The notes beneath the pieces were generated by a model. The model was not told the DNA's origin. It saw nothing but the letters and a program-made list of their open reading frames with translations, and made no database searches. 64,000 nt of DNA from Tamlana flava (GTDB lineage Bacteria; Bacteroidota; Bacteroidia; Flavobacteriales; Flavobacteriaceae), in the NCBI RefSeq assembly GCF_041287255.1, contig NZ_JBGGTX010000003.1, forward strand, positions 558,001 through 622,000, given 5' to 3'. Position numbers and translations under genes: made by a program. This document shows positions 7,750 through 16,486 of this stretch, piece by piece; position 1 is the first letter of the stretch; the number at the start of each line of letters is the position of its first letter.

Positions 7750-10332
7750 ATGTCTGTAGAGCCAAAATTAACTAGATTCAAACAAAGCGTTTTGTCAAAA
7801 TACCAAATATACAACAGTATATTTATGACCTTACCCTTTGATGCGGTTACTAAAACAGGAGTTTTACTTCCTTTATTTCATGAAACTTGTGAGAAAGGAT
7901 TTAAAAAAGGTGATGACCCTACAACTATTGTCGATACATTTTTTAAGAAATACCAAGCGCGTAGAACCAAGGAAAGCCAGATAAACTTGCTTTTTAGATT
8001 CATTCAGTATATTGAAAGACAAGTTGTATTATTTGATGCCATTGAGGACGCCGCATTCCCTGTTGTAAACAATATGGAAGGTATAGGGACCTTAAGAAAC
8101 CTCAAAGGCTCGGCTATTTCTGATGACAAATTGGAAGAATTAAAGGAATACCTTGAAGAATTTAAGGTTCGTATCGTATTAACGGCTCATCCTACACAGT
8201 TTTACCCTGGCTCAGTTTTAGGGATTATTACAGATTTAACAGAAGCAATTAAAGAAAACAACCTCTCTGAAATTAATAATTTATTTGGCCAATTGGGGAA
8301 AACGCCTTTTTTCAAACATAAAAAACCAACCCCTTACGATGAAGCCATAAGTTTAATTTGGTATCTGGAAAATGTATTTTACCAATCTTTTGGGGAAATC
8401 TACAACTACATACAGCAAAATATTTATACCGATGGCAAAAAGCACAATGAAATCATAAACATTGGTTTTTGGCCGGGAGGTGATAGAGATGGAAATCCGT
8501 TCGTAAAACCAGACACCACTTTAAAGGTTGCTCAAAAACTAAAGAAAGCGATACTTAAAAAATATTACGAAGACCTTAAAAAACTAAGAAGAAAACTAAC
8601 GTTTAGAGGTGTAGAAGATCGCATTGTTAAATTAGAAACTTTGTTTTACAACTACAGTATCAATCTGGACACAAAAAACACCATAAGCTCAAAAGAGCTT
8701 ATTAAAGAATTGCTCAGCATAAGGAAAGTTATCATAGAAGAGCACCAATCGTTGTACGTCAACGAAATCAATAACTTAATAAACAGAATACATTTATTTG
8801 GTTACAGTTTTGCAACTTTGGACATAAGACAAGACAGCCGAATACATCATTCCGTTTTTACAACGGTAATAGATCATTTGATTAAAACCGGCGCCTCTTC
8901 TTTCCCTGATAACTATCACGATTTATCTGAAAAAGAACAAATTGAAATCTTATCCAAAGCCAATGATAATATTAAAAATTTAGATGTTTTTGAAGATGAA
9001 ATGGTTTATAACACATTAAAAACCATTTCAGTAATTAAAGATATCCAGGAAACCAATGGTGAGCGTGGTGCCAACAGATACATTATTAGCAACAACCAAA
9101 CAGCTTTGAACGTCATGCAATTGTTTGCCATGCTAAAAATTGTGGCGTTTAAAGACGAATTGACTGTTGATGTGGTTCCACTATTCGAAACCATTACCGA
9201 CTTAGAAAACGCCCCAAGTGTTATGGAGCAGTTATACACCAACCCAGAATATATGGAACATTTAAAGTCCAGAGGCATGAAACAAACCATAATGTTAGGT
9301 TTCTCTGACGGCACCAAAGATGGAGGGTATTTAATGGCCAACTGGGGCATATACAAGGCCAAGGAACTCCTTACCGAAATGTCTAGAAAGTATGATATAA
9401 CTGCCATATTCTTTGATGGCCGTGGTGGACCGCCAGCTCGTGGTGGAGGTAAAACCCATCAGTTTTATGCGTCCTTGGGCCCAACAATTGAAGACAAAGA
9501 GGTGCAGCTTACCATTCAAGGGCAAACCATTAGTTCTAATTTTGGAACCAGAGACTCTGCGCAATATAACTTGGAACAGTTAATAAGTTCTGGTATCATG
9601 AATAGGCTAAGGGAAAAGAATAAAATGTCTGATGAAGACCGATTCGTCATGAACGATTTGGCTGAAACCAGTTATCAAACCTATAAAGATTTTAAGAGCC
9701 ACCCAATGTTTATTCCTTATTTGGAGCGTATGAGTACGCTAAAGTACTACGCCAAAACCAATATTGGAAGTAGACCTTCAAAACGTGGCACTTCAGACAA
9801 ACTTATTTTCTCTGATTTAAGGGCCATTCCGTTTGTGGGTTCATGGAGTCAATTAAAACAGAATGTCCCTGGGTTCTTTGGTGTGGGCACGGCCTTAAAA
9901 CAATACGAAGACAGAGGTGAATTTTACAAAGTGGAGCAGCTTTATAATAACTCAAAATTCTTCAAAACGCTATTGGAAAATAGTATGATGTCCTTAACAA
10001 AATCATTTTTCGATTTGACCAAGTATATGGCTAAGGATGAAGAATTTGGCGATTTCTGGAACATAATTTACACGGAGTATTTAACGACCAAAGAGTTATT
10101 ACTGAAATTAACAGGCTACAAAGAATTAATGGAAAACGAACCTTCAGGAAAAGCCTCCATCGAAGTTAGGGAATCCATTGTTTTGCCTTTGCTTACCATT
10201 CAACAATATGCGCTTAAAAAGATTCAAGACTTTGAAAAGGCAGGCATTGATAATGAAGAAAAGCAAATTTTCGAGAAAATAGTTACCCGTTCATTATTTG
10301 GTAATATCAACGCGAGTAGAAACTCGGCTTAA
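7750..10332 (+). CDS. ppc: Phosphoenolpyruvate carboxylase
   Basis: 860 residues. It carboxylates PEP to oxaloacetate and refills the TCA cycle. All family signatures are present: LTAHPTQFYPGS (about 144-155, catalytic His147), GFWPGGDRDGNPFV (about 239-252), GFSDGTKDGGY (about 517-527) and FDGRGGPPARGGG (about 554-566). The C-terminus (GNINASRNSA) differs from the usual ...NTG ending of enterobacterial PEPC but is complete. The gene is monocistronic. It feeds aspartate and glutamate synthesis, for which enzymes are encoded nearby. Confidence 0.96.
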   Translation: MSVEPKLTRFKQSVLSKYQIYNSIFMTLPFDAVTKTGVLLPLFHETCEKGFKKGDDPTTIVDTFFKKYQARRTKESQINLLFRFIQYIERQVVLFDAIEDAAFPVVNNMEGIGTLRNLKGSAISDDKLEELKEYLEEFKVRIVLTAHPTQFYPGSVLGIITDLTEAIKENNLSEINNLFGQLGKTPFFKHKKPTPYDEAISLIWYLENVFYQSFGEIYNYIQQNIYTDGKKHNEIINIGFWPGGDRDGNPFVKPDTTLKVAQKLKKAILKKYYEDLKKLRRKLTFRGVEDRIVKLETLFYNYSINLDTKNTISSKELIKELLSIRKVIIEEHQSLYVNEINNLINRIHLFGYSFATLDIRQDSRIHHSVFTTVIDHLIKTGASSFPDNYHDLSEKEQIEILSKANDNIKNLDVFEDEMVYNTLKTISVIKDIQETNGERGANRYIISNNQTALNVMQLFAMLKIVAFKDELTVDVVPLFETITDLENAPSVMEQLYTNPEYMEHLKSRGMKQTIMLGFSDGTKDGGYLMANWGIYKAKELLTEMSRKYDITAIFFDGRGGPPARGGGKTHQFYASLGPTIEDKEVQLTIQGQTISSNFGTRDSAQYNLEQLISSGIMNRLREKNKMSDEDRFVMNDLAETSYQTYKDFKSHPMFIPYLERMSTLKYYAKTNIGSRPSKRGTSDKLIFSDLRAIPFVGSWSQLKQNVPGFFGVGTALKQYEDRGEFYKVEQLYNNSKFFKTLLENSMMSLTKSFFDLTKYMAKDEEFGDFWNIIYTEYLTTKELLLKLTGYKELMENEPSGKASIEVRESIVLPLLTIQQYALKKIQDFEKAGIDNEEKQIFEKIVTRSLFGNINASRNSA

Positions 10333-10402
10333 ATTTTTATATTAGGTTTTTCATATAATTATTCTTTATCTTCATAGAGCATAATTAACCAATAGAAGTT
10401 AT

Positions 10403-11821
10403 ATGAAAAACCTTTTTTTTATTTCGATATTTATAAGTTTATATCTTTCCTCCTACGGGCAAACTTCTTTGTCAAAGGAAACAGAAGCCTATGTGTCACA
10501 CCCTAAAGGCATATATGTTTTTCAAAATTTAACTATAGTTGATGGTACTGGTAATGCCTCCAAAACAAATCAAGACATTATAGTTAATGGTGAAATAATT
10601 GAACACATTGGTCCTGGTTTACCCATTCCTGAAAACGCCATTGTAGTTAATTTGGAAGGCAAAAGTGCTATACCTGGAATGGTGATGTTGCATGAACACC
10701 TTTTTTATCCAAAAGCCACGCCCGGCAATAATTTTGGAGTCAACCAAATGAGCTATTCCTTCCCCAAACTTTATTTGGCTGGCGGTATTACCACTATGAG
10801 AACTGCGGGAAGCATCATTCCTCATGCCGACCTTAACATCAAAAATAAAATATTGAATGGTGAGATTCCCGGACCAAAGATGGATGTAACCAGTCCACAC
10901 TTAGATAGGGAAGGCACCGGACTAATTGAGTTGGGCCCTTTTGGTTCTACAGAACAGGTTGTTGATATGGTAAATTTATATGCGGATTTAGGGGTTACTT
11001 CTTTTAAAGTATATAATTATTTAACAAAAGCCGATTTGAAGGCTATAGTTGAAACAGCTCATTCTAAAAACTTAAAAGTTACAGGGCACTTGTGTTCCAT
11101 TACTTATAGACAAGCAGCTGACATAGGGATTGACAACCTTGAACACGGTTTTTATGCCAGTAGTGACTTTATAGTGAACAAACAACCTGATGAATGCGAA
11201 CCATTCAACCAAAGAAAATCATTACTTCAATTACCTGTTGATTCTGAAGCGATGACAGACCTTATTGAACATTTAGTAGAAAAAAAAGTGGCATTAACAT
11301 CAACAATCAATGTTTTTGAGCCCTATACCAGTAGAGAAGTTGTTCCAGGTGGAGGGTTAGATGCATTATACACCGGAGCCAAAGAAAAAGTGTTTAAAAG
11401 ATGGGCAAGCAAACAAGGAAGAGACTCGTTAGACTATGTACTTTTCAACAAAGCAAAAGTATGGGAAAAAGCATTCCATGATGCTGGAGGCCTATTGGTT
11501 GCCGGAACAGACCCAACCTATGACGGCAGAATTATTGCTGGTTACGCAAACATGAGATTAGTTGAATTGTTTGTTGAAATGGGCTTTACCATTCCAGAAA
11601 CCATTAAAATATGCACGTTAAATGGCGCAAAATATTTGGAGCAAGATGACACAATTGGAACTTTAGAAAAAGGCAAAATTGCCGATTTCATCATTCTAAA
11701 CAAAGATATAAGTAAAGATATTAAAGCCATAAGGTCTACTGAAACAGTATTTAAAAATGGCATTGGCTATAATTCTGAAAAACTATTTAGGGCGGCTGAC
11801 GGGCTTGTCGGTATTAGATAA
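10403..11821 (+). CDS. Secreted amidohydrolase (imidazolonepropionase-like)
   Basis: 472 residues with a Sec signal peptide (MKNLFFISIFISLYLSSYGQ). It belongs to the metal-dependent amidohydrolase superfamily: the composite beta domain starts at VDGTGNASKTNQDIIVNG, the first metal motif is MLHEHLF, a lysine follows in SFKVYNYL, then VTGHLC, EHGFY and a late GTDPTYDG aspartate. The periplasmic location suggests peptide or cyclic-amide hydrolysis; many relatives are prolidases or dipeptidases. The substrate is not deducible. Metal ligands appear intact. It ends in a bidirectional terminator shared with the amt operon. Confidence 0.85.
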   Translation: MKNLFFISIFISLYLSSYGQTSLSKETEAYVSHPKGIYVFQNLTIVDGTGNASKTNQDIIVNGEIIEHIGPGLPIPENAIVVNLEGKSAIPGMVMLHEHLFYPKATPGNNFGVNQMSYSFPKLYLAGGITTMRTAGSIIPHADLNIKNKILNGEIPGPKMDVTSPHLDREGTGLIELGPFGSTEQVVDMVNLYADLGVTSFKVYNYLTKADLKAIVETAHSKNLKVTGHLCSITYRQAADIGIDNLEHGFYASSDFIVNKQPDECEPFNQRKSLLQLPVDSEAMTDLIEHLVEKKVALTSTINVFEPYTSREVVPGGGLDALYTGAKEKVFKRWASKQGRDSLDYVLFNKAKVWEKAFHDAGGLLVAGTDPTYDGRIIAGYANMRLVELFVEMGFTIPETIKICTLNGAKYLEQDDTIGTLEKGKIADFIILNKDISKDIKAIRSTETVFKNGIGYNSEKLFRAADGLVGIR

Positions 11822-11838
11822 TGAAAACTCTAAACAAA

Positions 11839-11876
11839 AAAGGATGGCCCGCATCAAAGCAAGCCATCCTTTATTA
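11839..11876. terminator. Bidirectional terminator between amidohydrolase and amt
   Basis: Stem AAAGGATGGC (11839-11848) with GCCATCCTTT (11863-11872). An A-run on the left and a T-rich tail on the right let it work for both converging genes. Confidence 0.85.
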
Positions 11877-11898
11877 ACACTCAAAATGTTTTTATATT

Positions 11899-13140
11899 TT
11901 AATGCTCGTTCAACCTGAAGTCTGGATAAGCATCCATACCATGTTCGTGAGCATCCAATCCTTCCAATTCTTCTTTTTCAGGAACTCTAATTCCAACTGT
12001 TTTCTTCAACACAAAGAAAATAATAAAAGCCGAAGGAACACAAATAGCTGCATAAGACAAAACACCTATCAATTGGCTAATAAACTGATCCATTCCTGCT
12101 AAGTTTCCAAAAATACCAACGGCCAAAGTTCCCCATATACCACATGCCAAATGTACGGCAATGGCTCCAACAGGGTCATCCAATTTTATGGCATCAATAA
12201 AACTAACAGCAAAAACAATGATTACACCTGCAATTGCGCCAATGGCGATAGCGCTCTCCGGACTCATCTGGTCAGCACCTGCAGTAATACCAACTAAACC
12301 TCCTAAAATACCATTTAAGAACATAGTTAAATCTAAATTCTTAAATTTTAAAAATGACACCAAAGCAGCTACAACTCCACCGGCAGCAGCGGCCAAACAA
12401 GTTGTCACCAAGGTCAATGAGGTTAATTCTGGGTCGGCAGAAAGCACAGAGCCCCCGTTAAACCCGAACCATCCTAACCATAAAATCAATACTCCGGCAG
12501 TTGCCATAGGGATGCTATGACCAGGTATAGCCTGAGCTTTACCTTCTTTATTAAACTTACCAATTCTAGCACCAAGTAACCATACAGCTACTATAGCAGC
12601 CCATCCACCTACCGAGTGTACTAATGTAGAACCTGCAAAATCGTAAAATGGTGTTTCTCTCATATCTAAAAATCCGCCTCCCCATTTCCATGATCCAGCA
12701 ATAGGATAAACCAATCCTACATATAATATTGTGAAAATCATGAATGGGCCAATTTTTATACGTTCAGCAACAGCTCCAGAAACAATAGTTGCGGCAGTTG
12801 CAGCGAACATCCCTTGAAAAAGGAAATCCGTCCACCAAGTATAGCCTCCATCGGCATATTCTGGTGTCATACCATTTTCTGGAGGTGCTATACCAAAACC
12901 TGCAAAGTCAAATATCCCGGCTGAATCTTCGGCAAAACCAGGGTACATTAGGTTGAAGCCTACCAAATAGTACAACAACAGCCCCATTGTAATGATAAAT
13001 ATATTCTTAAATAAAATGTTAATTGTATTTTTTTGTCTTGTCAAACCAATTTCTAAAAACGCAAAACCTGTGTGCATAAAGAAAACCAGTGCCGTACAGA
13101 TCATCATCCATACGTTATTTGCTGTAAATAATCCTTCCAT
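11899..13140 (-). CDS. amt: Ammonium transporter (second in the operon)
   Basis: 413 residues with about eleven hydrophobic segments. Amt/MEP/Rh signatures include VAERIKIGPFMIF, LVHSVGGWAAIVA, WLGWFGFNGGS and AVHLACGIWGTLAVG. It conducts ammonium across the inner membrane. It follows glnB with an 18-base gap; pairing of amt with a P-II gene usually means P-II blocks the channel when nitrogen is plentiful. It is one of two amt genes in this operon and is clearly diverged from the other (13657), so the two probably differ in affinity or regulation. Confidence 0.95.
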   Translation of the reverse strand: MEGLFTANNVWMMICTALVFFMHTGFAFLEIGLTRQKNTINILFKNIFIITMGLLLYYLVGFNLMYPGFAEDSAGIFDFAGFGIAPPENGMTPEYADGGYTWWTDFLFQGMFAATAATIVSGAVAERIKIGPFMIFTILYVGLVYPIAGSWKWGGGFLDMRETPFYDFAGSTLVHSVGGWAAIVAVWLLGARIGKFNKEGKAQAIPGHSIPMATAGVLILWLGWFGFNGGSVLSADPELTSLTLVTTCLAAAAGGVVAALVSFLKFKNLDLTMFLNGILGGLVGITAGADQMSPESAIAIGAIAGVIIVFAVSFIDAIKLDDPVGAIAVHLACGIWGTLAVGIFGNLAGMDQFISQLIGVLSYAAICVPSAFIIFFVLKKTVGIRVPEKEELEGLDAHEHGMDAYPDFRLNEH

Positions 13141-13158
13141 TATAATTTGTTTAATTGT

Positions 13159-13497
13159 TTATTTTAAAGTTTCTCCTCCTTTTTCTCCAGTTCTTATTCT
13201 GTAAGATTGCTCCACATCCGAAACGAAAATTTTACCATCACCAACTTCACCTGTTCCTGCTGAATTTATAATAGCCTGAATAGTTTTTTCAGCAAAATCG
13301 TCATTAACCACTATAGATAGGTATCTACGCTGTATGTCACTTGTACTATAGGAAATACCCCTATAAACATGACCTTCCTTTTCGTTTCCAAGACCGGTAA
13401 CATCCCAGTACGAAAAGAAGTTCACCCCAACTTCATGTAACGCTTCTTTAACAACACGGTACTTTGATTTTCTGATAATTGCTTCAATTTTTTTCAT
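13159..13497 (-). CDS. glnB: P-II nitrogen regulatory protein
   Basis: 112 residues. N-terminal MKKIEAIIRKSKY and C-terminal VGDGKIFVSDVEQSYRIRTG are P-II signatures. The T-loop region reads EGHVYRGISYSTSDIQRRYL, with Y45 and Y50; the usual FLPKVKIE stretch after the loop is replaced by DIQRRYLS. The residue aligning with the 2-oxoglutarate ligand Gln39 of E. coli is Glu (GNEK), so ligand sensing may differ. It lies between two amt genes, one of which (or both) is the likely target. Whether it is uridylylated is unknown; no GlnD gene is here. Confidence 0.93.
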   Translation of the reverse strand: MKKIEAIIRKSKYRVVKEALHEVGVNFFSYWDVTGLGNEKEGHVYRGISYSTSDIQRRYLSIVVNDDFAEKTIQAIINSAGTGEVGDGKIFVSDVEQSYRIRTGEKGGETLK

Positions 13498-13589
13498 AAT
13501 TCATTGTCTTAATTGATTTAGTATGTTAAAATAGGAAATTATTTGCTTCCCCTAAAACCTAACTATTTATTTGCCCTCTGTAAAAGTTT

Positions 13590-13620
13590 AAAAGATGCCC
13601 CAAAGAAAGGGGCATCTTTT
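13590..13620 (-). terminator. Hairpin between amt (13657) and glnB
   Basis: Perfect 12-bp stem, AAAAGATGCCCC (13590-13601) with GGGGCATCTTTT (13609-13620), loop of 7. On the minus strand it ends in TTTT. It probably terminates or attenuates transcription from the first amt gene before glnB, letting glnB-amt be expressed at a lower level or separately. Confidence 0.75.
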
Positions 13621-13656
13621 AACTTGGTTACTAATAATATTAATTTAAACTCAAGA

Positions 13657-14946
13657 TTACTCTTCAATTTCTCTTTGTCTCTTACCTGGGTAAGCAATTT
13701 CTCCGTGCTCAGAAATATCAAGACCTGCGATTTCTTCTTTTTCAGAAACTCTTAATCCACTAAACACTTTCTTAATAATGAACAAGAAAATAAATGACGT
13801 TGTGATGGCCCAAACTGCATAGGCTACAACTCCAATAGCTTGTGCACCTAATTGAGCAGCACCACCACCATTAAATAAACCGATACCAGTATCTCCATCA
13901 ACACCCCAAAGTCCGATTACCAAAGTACCCCAAGCACCAGCTACACCGTGTACAGAAATAGCACCTACAGCATCGTCAATTTTTAATGTTTTTTCAATAA
14001 ATCCAATTGACACCACAACTAATAGTCCACCTAGAAGACCAGCTAATACAGCACCACCTTCAGACATGTTACCACAACCTGCAGTAATACTAACAAGACC
14101 AGCAAGCGCACCATTTAAAGTCATACCAAGGTTTGGTTTTCCATTTTTAATCCAAGTGAACACCAATCCGCCTAAAGCACCTGCAGCAGCAGCCAAGTTT
14201 GTTACTAGAACTACTTGAGAAGCAGCAGTGGCATCATCACCACCCCAAGCTAATTGAGAACCACCGTTAAAACCGAACCATCCTAACCAAAGGATGAATA
14301 CACCCAAAGTAGCGTACATTTGGTTATGACCGTGCATAACGTTTGGTTGACCATTTAAGAACTTACCAATTCTAGGACCTACCATCCAAGCAGCAACAAG
14401 AGCAGCCCATCCACCAACAGAGTGAACAATAGAAGACCCAGCAAAATCGATAAATTCAGCAGGCATAATACCATCGGTATTGTTTAACCATCCACCGTTC
14501 CATTCCCATCCACCAGCTATTGGGTAAATGAAAGCCGTTAATACAATACTGAAGATTGCATAGGTTGTATATTTTGTTCTTCCTGCAATTGCTCCAGAAA
14601 CGATTGTTGCAGCAGTTGCGGCAAATACGGTTTGGAAGAATAAATCTGCAGCTCCTTGAGAGAACACTAGCCCTCCCCAGTGGAAGAATCCACCACCTTG
14701 ATCTGCTCCGTACATTAATGAATATCCAATAAACCAGAAAGCCAATGAACCAACTGCTATATCCAAGAAGTTTTTCATGGCAATGTTTACCGCGTTTTTA
14801 GAATCTGTCATACCAGACTCCACCAAGAAGAATCCTGCTTGCATAAAGAATACCAAGATACCTGAAATAAGCATCCAAAGCATTCCCATGTCGCCTTCAA
14901 TCGCGGCGGTGTCCTGCATAATAAGAGGGATATTTAATATTGACAT
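13657..14946 (-). CDS. amt: Ammonium transporter (first in the operon)
   Basis: 429 residues. About eleven membrane segments and the Amt signatures FVIGPRIGKFL-type loop (MVGPRIGKFLNG), SSIVHSVGGWAAL, ILWLGWFGFNGGS and AISVHGVAGAWGTL. The pore histidine pair is expected in the VHSVGGW and SVHGVAG helices. The N-terminus has an extra hydrophobic stretch (IPLIMQDTAAIEG) compared with the second copy. It follows the porin gene by 83 bases and precedes glnB. The function, ammonium uptake, is secure; the division of labour with the other Amt is not. Confidence 0.95.
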   Translation of the reverse strand: MSILNIPLIMQDTAAIEGDMGMLWMLISGILVFFMQAGFFLVESGMTDSKNAVNIAMKNFLDIAVGSLAFWFIGYSLMYGADQGGGFFHWGGLVFSQGAADLFFQTVFAATAATIVSGAIAGRTKYTTYAIFSIVLTAFIYPIAGGWEWNGGWLNNTDGIMPAEFIDFAGSSIVHSVGGWAALVAAWMVGPRIGKFLNGQPNVMHGHNQMYATLGVFILWLGWFGFNGGSQLAWGGDDATAASQVVLVTNLAAAAGALGGLVFTWIKNGKPNLGMTLNGALAGLVSITAGCGNMSEGGAVLAGLLGGLLVVVSIGFIEKTLKIDDAVGAISVHGVAGAWGTLVIGLWGVDGDTGIGLFNGGGAAQLGAQAIGVVAYAVWAITTSFIFLFIIKKVFSGLRVSEKEEIAGLDISEHGEIAYPGKRQREIEE

Positions 14947-14976
14947 AATAAATAATTTTTAGGGTTAGTATAAGAT

Positions 14977-15005
14977 GGGAGAGCAAGAGTAAACTTTACT
15001 CTCCC
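14977..15005 (-). promoter_or_regulatory. Stem-loop between porin and amt genes
   Basis: GGGAGAG (14977-14983) pairs with CTCTCCC (14999-15005); an alternative inner pairing is GAGTAAA (14987-14993) with TTTACTC (14995-15001). On the minus strand no U-run follows, so it is more likely an mRNA processing or stabilising element than a terminator. Confidence 0.45.
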
Positions 15006-15029
15006 TTTTAATTATTTTAATTTTCTCTC

Positions 15030-16031
15030 TTAGAAAGAGTAAATAGCAGCTAAAGTAAAAGCAGCTAAGTTATCAGTAAAAGCACCGTCTGAATCTAAAT
15101 AAGGCATTGAATCGCTCCAAGAATCCAATCTTATTTCTGGCTTTATAATCAAGTTTTCCACAGTATAACTACCTGTTAAAGTAAGTGAAAGCACACTTTC
15201 CTCAGCTGGATTAGCATCTCCATGCAAACCAAAATATTCACCTCTCAATCCTAAAGAGAAACTATCAGATGTTGCTAATTGTGGATATAGAGCGGCACCA
15301 TAAAAGCCTGAACCGTCATTATCTTGATAAGCTCCATTAATACCTAAGAAGAAGTCTTCTGACAAATCAAAACCACCTGTGTAATCAATTTCAAAACCTA
15401 AAACCTCATTATCGTCATAGTATAAATTCAAGAATTGACCAGCATAACCTAGTTGAGCCCCAAGAGCATAACCCCCTGTCATATTATAATTAACATCTGT
15501 CGGGTTCATTAAAGCCAACATCAAGCTAAAATCATCACTAATGGCAAAATCAGCTTTCAAACCAACCATTGAAAAAGGTCCGCTAGAAAACATGTAAGAT
15601 GTACTGTAGTTGAAGTTACCTACCGGAGATATTACCTCGTATCCTAAATATGTATTCCATCTACCTAGAGTTAATGTAGTACTTTCAGATACATTCCAAT
15701 AAGCATACAACTGATTAATGAAAATATCCATATCGCCTCCTACAGCTTGAAGACCTCTAGTTCCGAAAGCCAAATCAGCAACGGCTCCAGTTTTTTCTCC
15801 TTCGTAAGACGCAATAACATTTGCCATACCTAAAGCAAAACCTGTTTGGTCAGCAAATGAAGTTCCGAATGGAATATAATTATCATCTGAAGACGTTAAA
15901 TAGGTTTGATAGTAAGTATCAACACTACCACCAATAGTTAATTTTGACTCTGTTGTTTCTTCTTGTGCAAATAAACTACATGCTAAAAAGAACATTGAAA
16001 GTGTAATAAGTTTTTTCATAATTGTTTTCAT
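15030..16031 (-). CDS. Outer-membrane beta-barrel porin
   Basis: 333 residues with a Sec signal (MKKLITLSMFFLACSLFAQ). The mature part alternates short polar turns with amphipathic strands and ends in an aromatic residue (LAAIYSF), the usual beta-barrel assembly signal. It resembles the outer-membrane proteins often found next to flavobacterial amt/glnB genes. It probably lets ammonium or small nitrogen compounds cross the outer membrane, by context. Two ATGs are possible (16031, MKTIMKKL; 16019, MKKLITL); the second gives the more usual signal peptide. It is the first gene of porin-amt-glnB-amt. Confidence 0.85.
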   Translation of the reverse strand: MKTIMKKLITLSMFFLACSLFAQEETTESKLTIGGSVDTYYQTYLTSSDDNYIPFGTSFADQTGFALGMANVIASYEGEKTGAVADLAFGTRGLQAVGGDMDIFINQLYAYWNVSESTTLTLGRWNTYLGYEVISPVGNFNYSTSYMFSSGPFSMVGLKADFAISDDFSLMLALMNPTDVNYNMTGGYALGAQLGYAGQFLNLYYDDNEVLGFEIDYTGGFDLSEDFFLGINGAYQDNDGSGFYGAALYPQLATSDSFSLGLRGEYFGLHGDANPAEESVLSLTLTGSYTVENLIIKPEIRLDSWSDSMPYLDSDGAFTDNLAAFTLAAIYSF

Positions 16032-16075
16032 TTAAGTTATTAATTCTTTTAGTTAATTTTTCCTTAAGAACGGCG

Positions 16076-16083
16076 TAAAACTA
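16076..16083 (-). promoter_or_regulatory. -7 element of the porin-amt-glnB operon
   Basis: The minus strand reads TAGTTTTA, one base from the Bacteroidota consensus TAnnTTTG, about 50 bases before the porin start. No TTG lies at -33; instead the dyad at 16099-16119 occupies that place, as expected for an activator-dependent promoter. Confidence 0.45.
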
Positions 16084-16098
16084 TGTCAAAAACTTTTA

Positions 16099-16172
16099 AC
16101 CCCCATAAAAAAGAGGGGTAATTAGTTTACTTTTATTGATATTCTAATTTTATCCCCATTTTTTTGAGGGTA
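16099..16172. promoter_or_regulatory. Two matching CCCC/GGGG dyad motifs
   Basis: Site 1 is CCCCAT, six As, GAGGGGTA (16101-16120), with A at 16099 and T at 16119 closing a 21-bp dyad. Site 2 is CCCCAT, a T-run, GAGGGTA (16154-16172). The two start 53 bp apart, about five helical turns. Candidate binding sites for a nitrogen-responsive regulator; this is inference. Confidence 0.45.
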
Positions 16173-16418
16173 TTCATCAAATTATTTATTTTTTTGTCAT
16201 TTCTACAACATCAACATTTGAATTATTGTCAGTATTTTCTAATTTTTGATGCTATTTTTTTTGTTAATTCAGCTATTTATTAGGTTTAATTAACATATCT
16301 GTATTTAACACTGAAAATAAGCGGTTTGAATATTTATTAAAAAACCCGTTTAATATTGATAGATAATTATTTTTATATTGGTAATGCTCCTAAAATCGAA
16401 ATAATGAAATTCTCGCTA

Positions 16419-16448
16419 TTGTAATTCGAAAACTAGTGCATATCTTTA
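16419..16448 (+). promoter_or_regulatory. gltB promoter
   Basis: TTG at 16419-16421, then a 19-base spacer, then TATCTTTA at 16441-16448. This matches the Bacteroidota -33/-7 pattern with one mismatch. It is 38 bases ahead of the gltB start. Confidence 0.5.
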
Positions 16449-16486
16449 CACTTCAACTCAAGATTTTAAACCTATAATTGTTGATT

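Larger units (their letters stand above)
16032..16486. other. Divergent regulatory region between porin and gltB
   Basis: 455 bases without a gene. It holds the predicted porin promoter (-7 at 16076), a pair of matching CCCC/GGGG motifs (16099-16119 and 16154-16172) and the gltB promoter (16419-16448). The middle part (16180-16400) is very AT-rich and I see nothing further in it. It separates ammonium uptake from ammonium assimilation. Confidence 0.7.

Noticed and set aside
12161..12520. 119-codon ORF antisense to amt
   Set aside because: Alanine and proline richness comes from the reverse of membrane-helix codons; Amt is certain.
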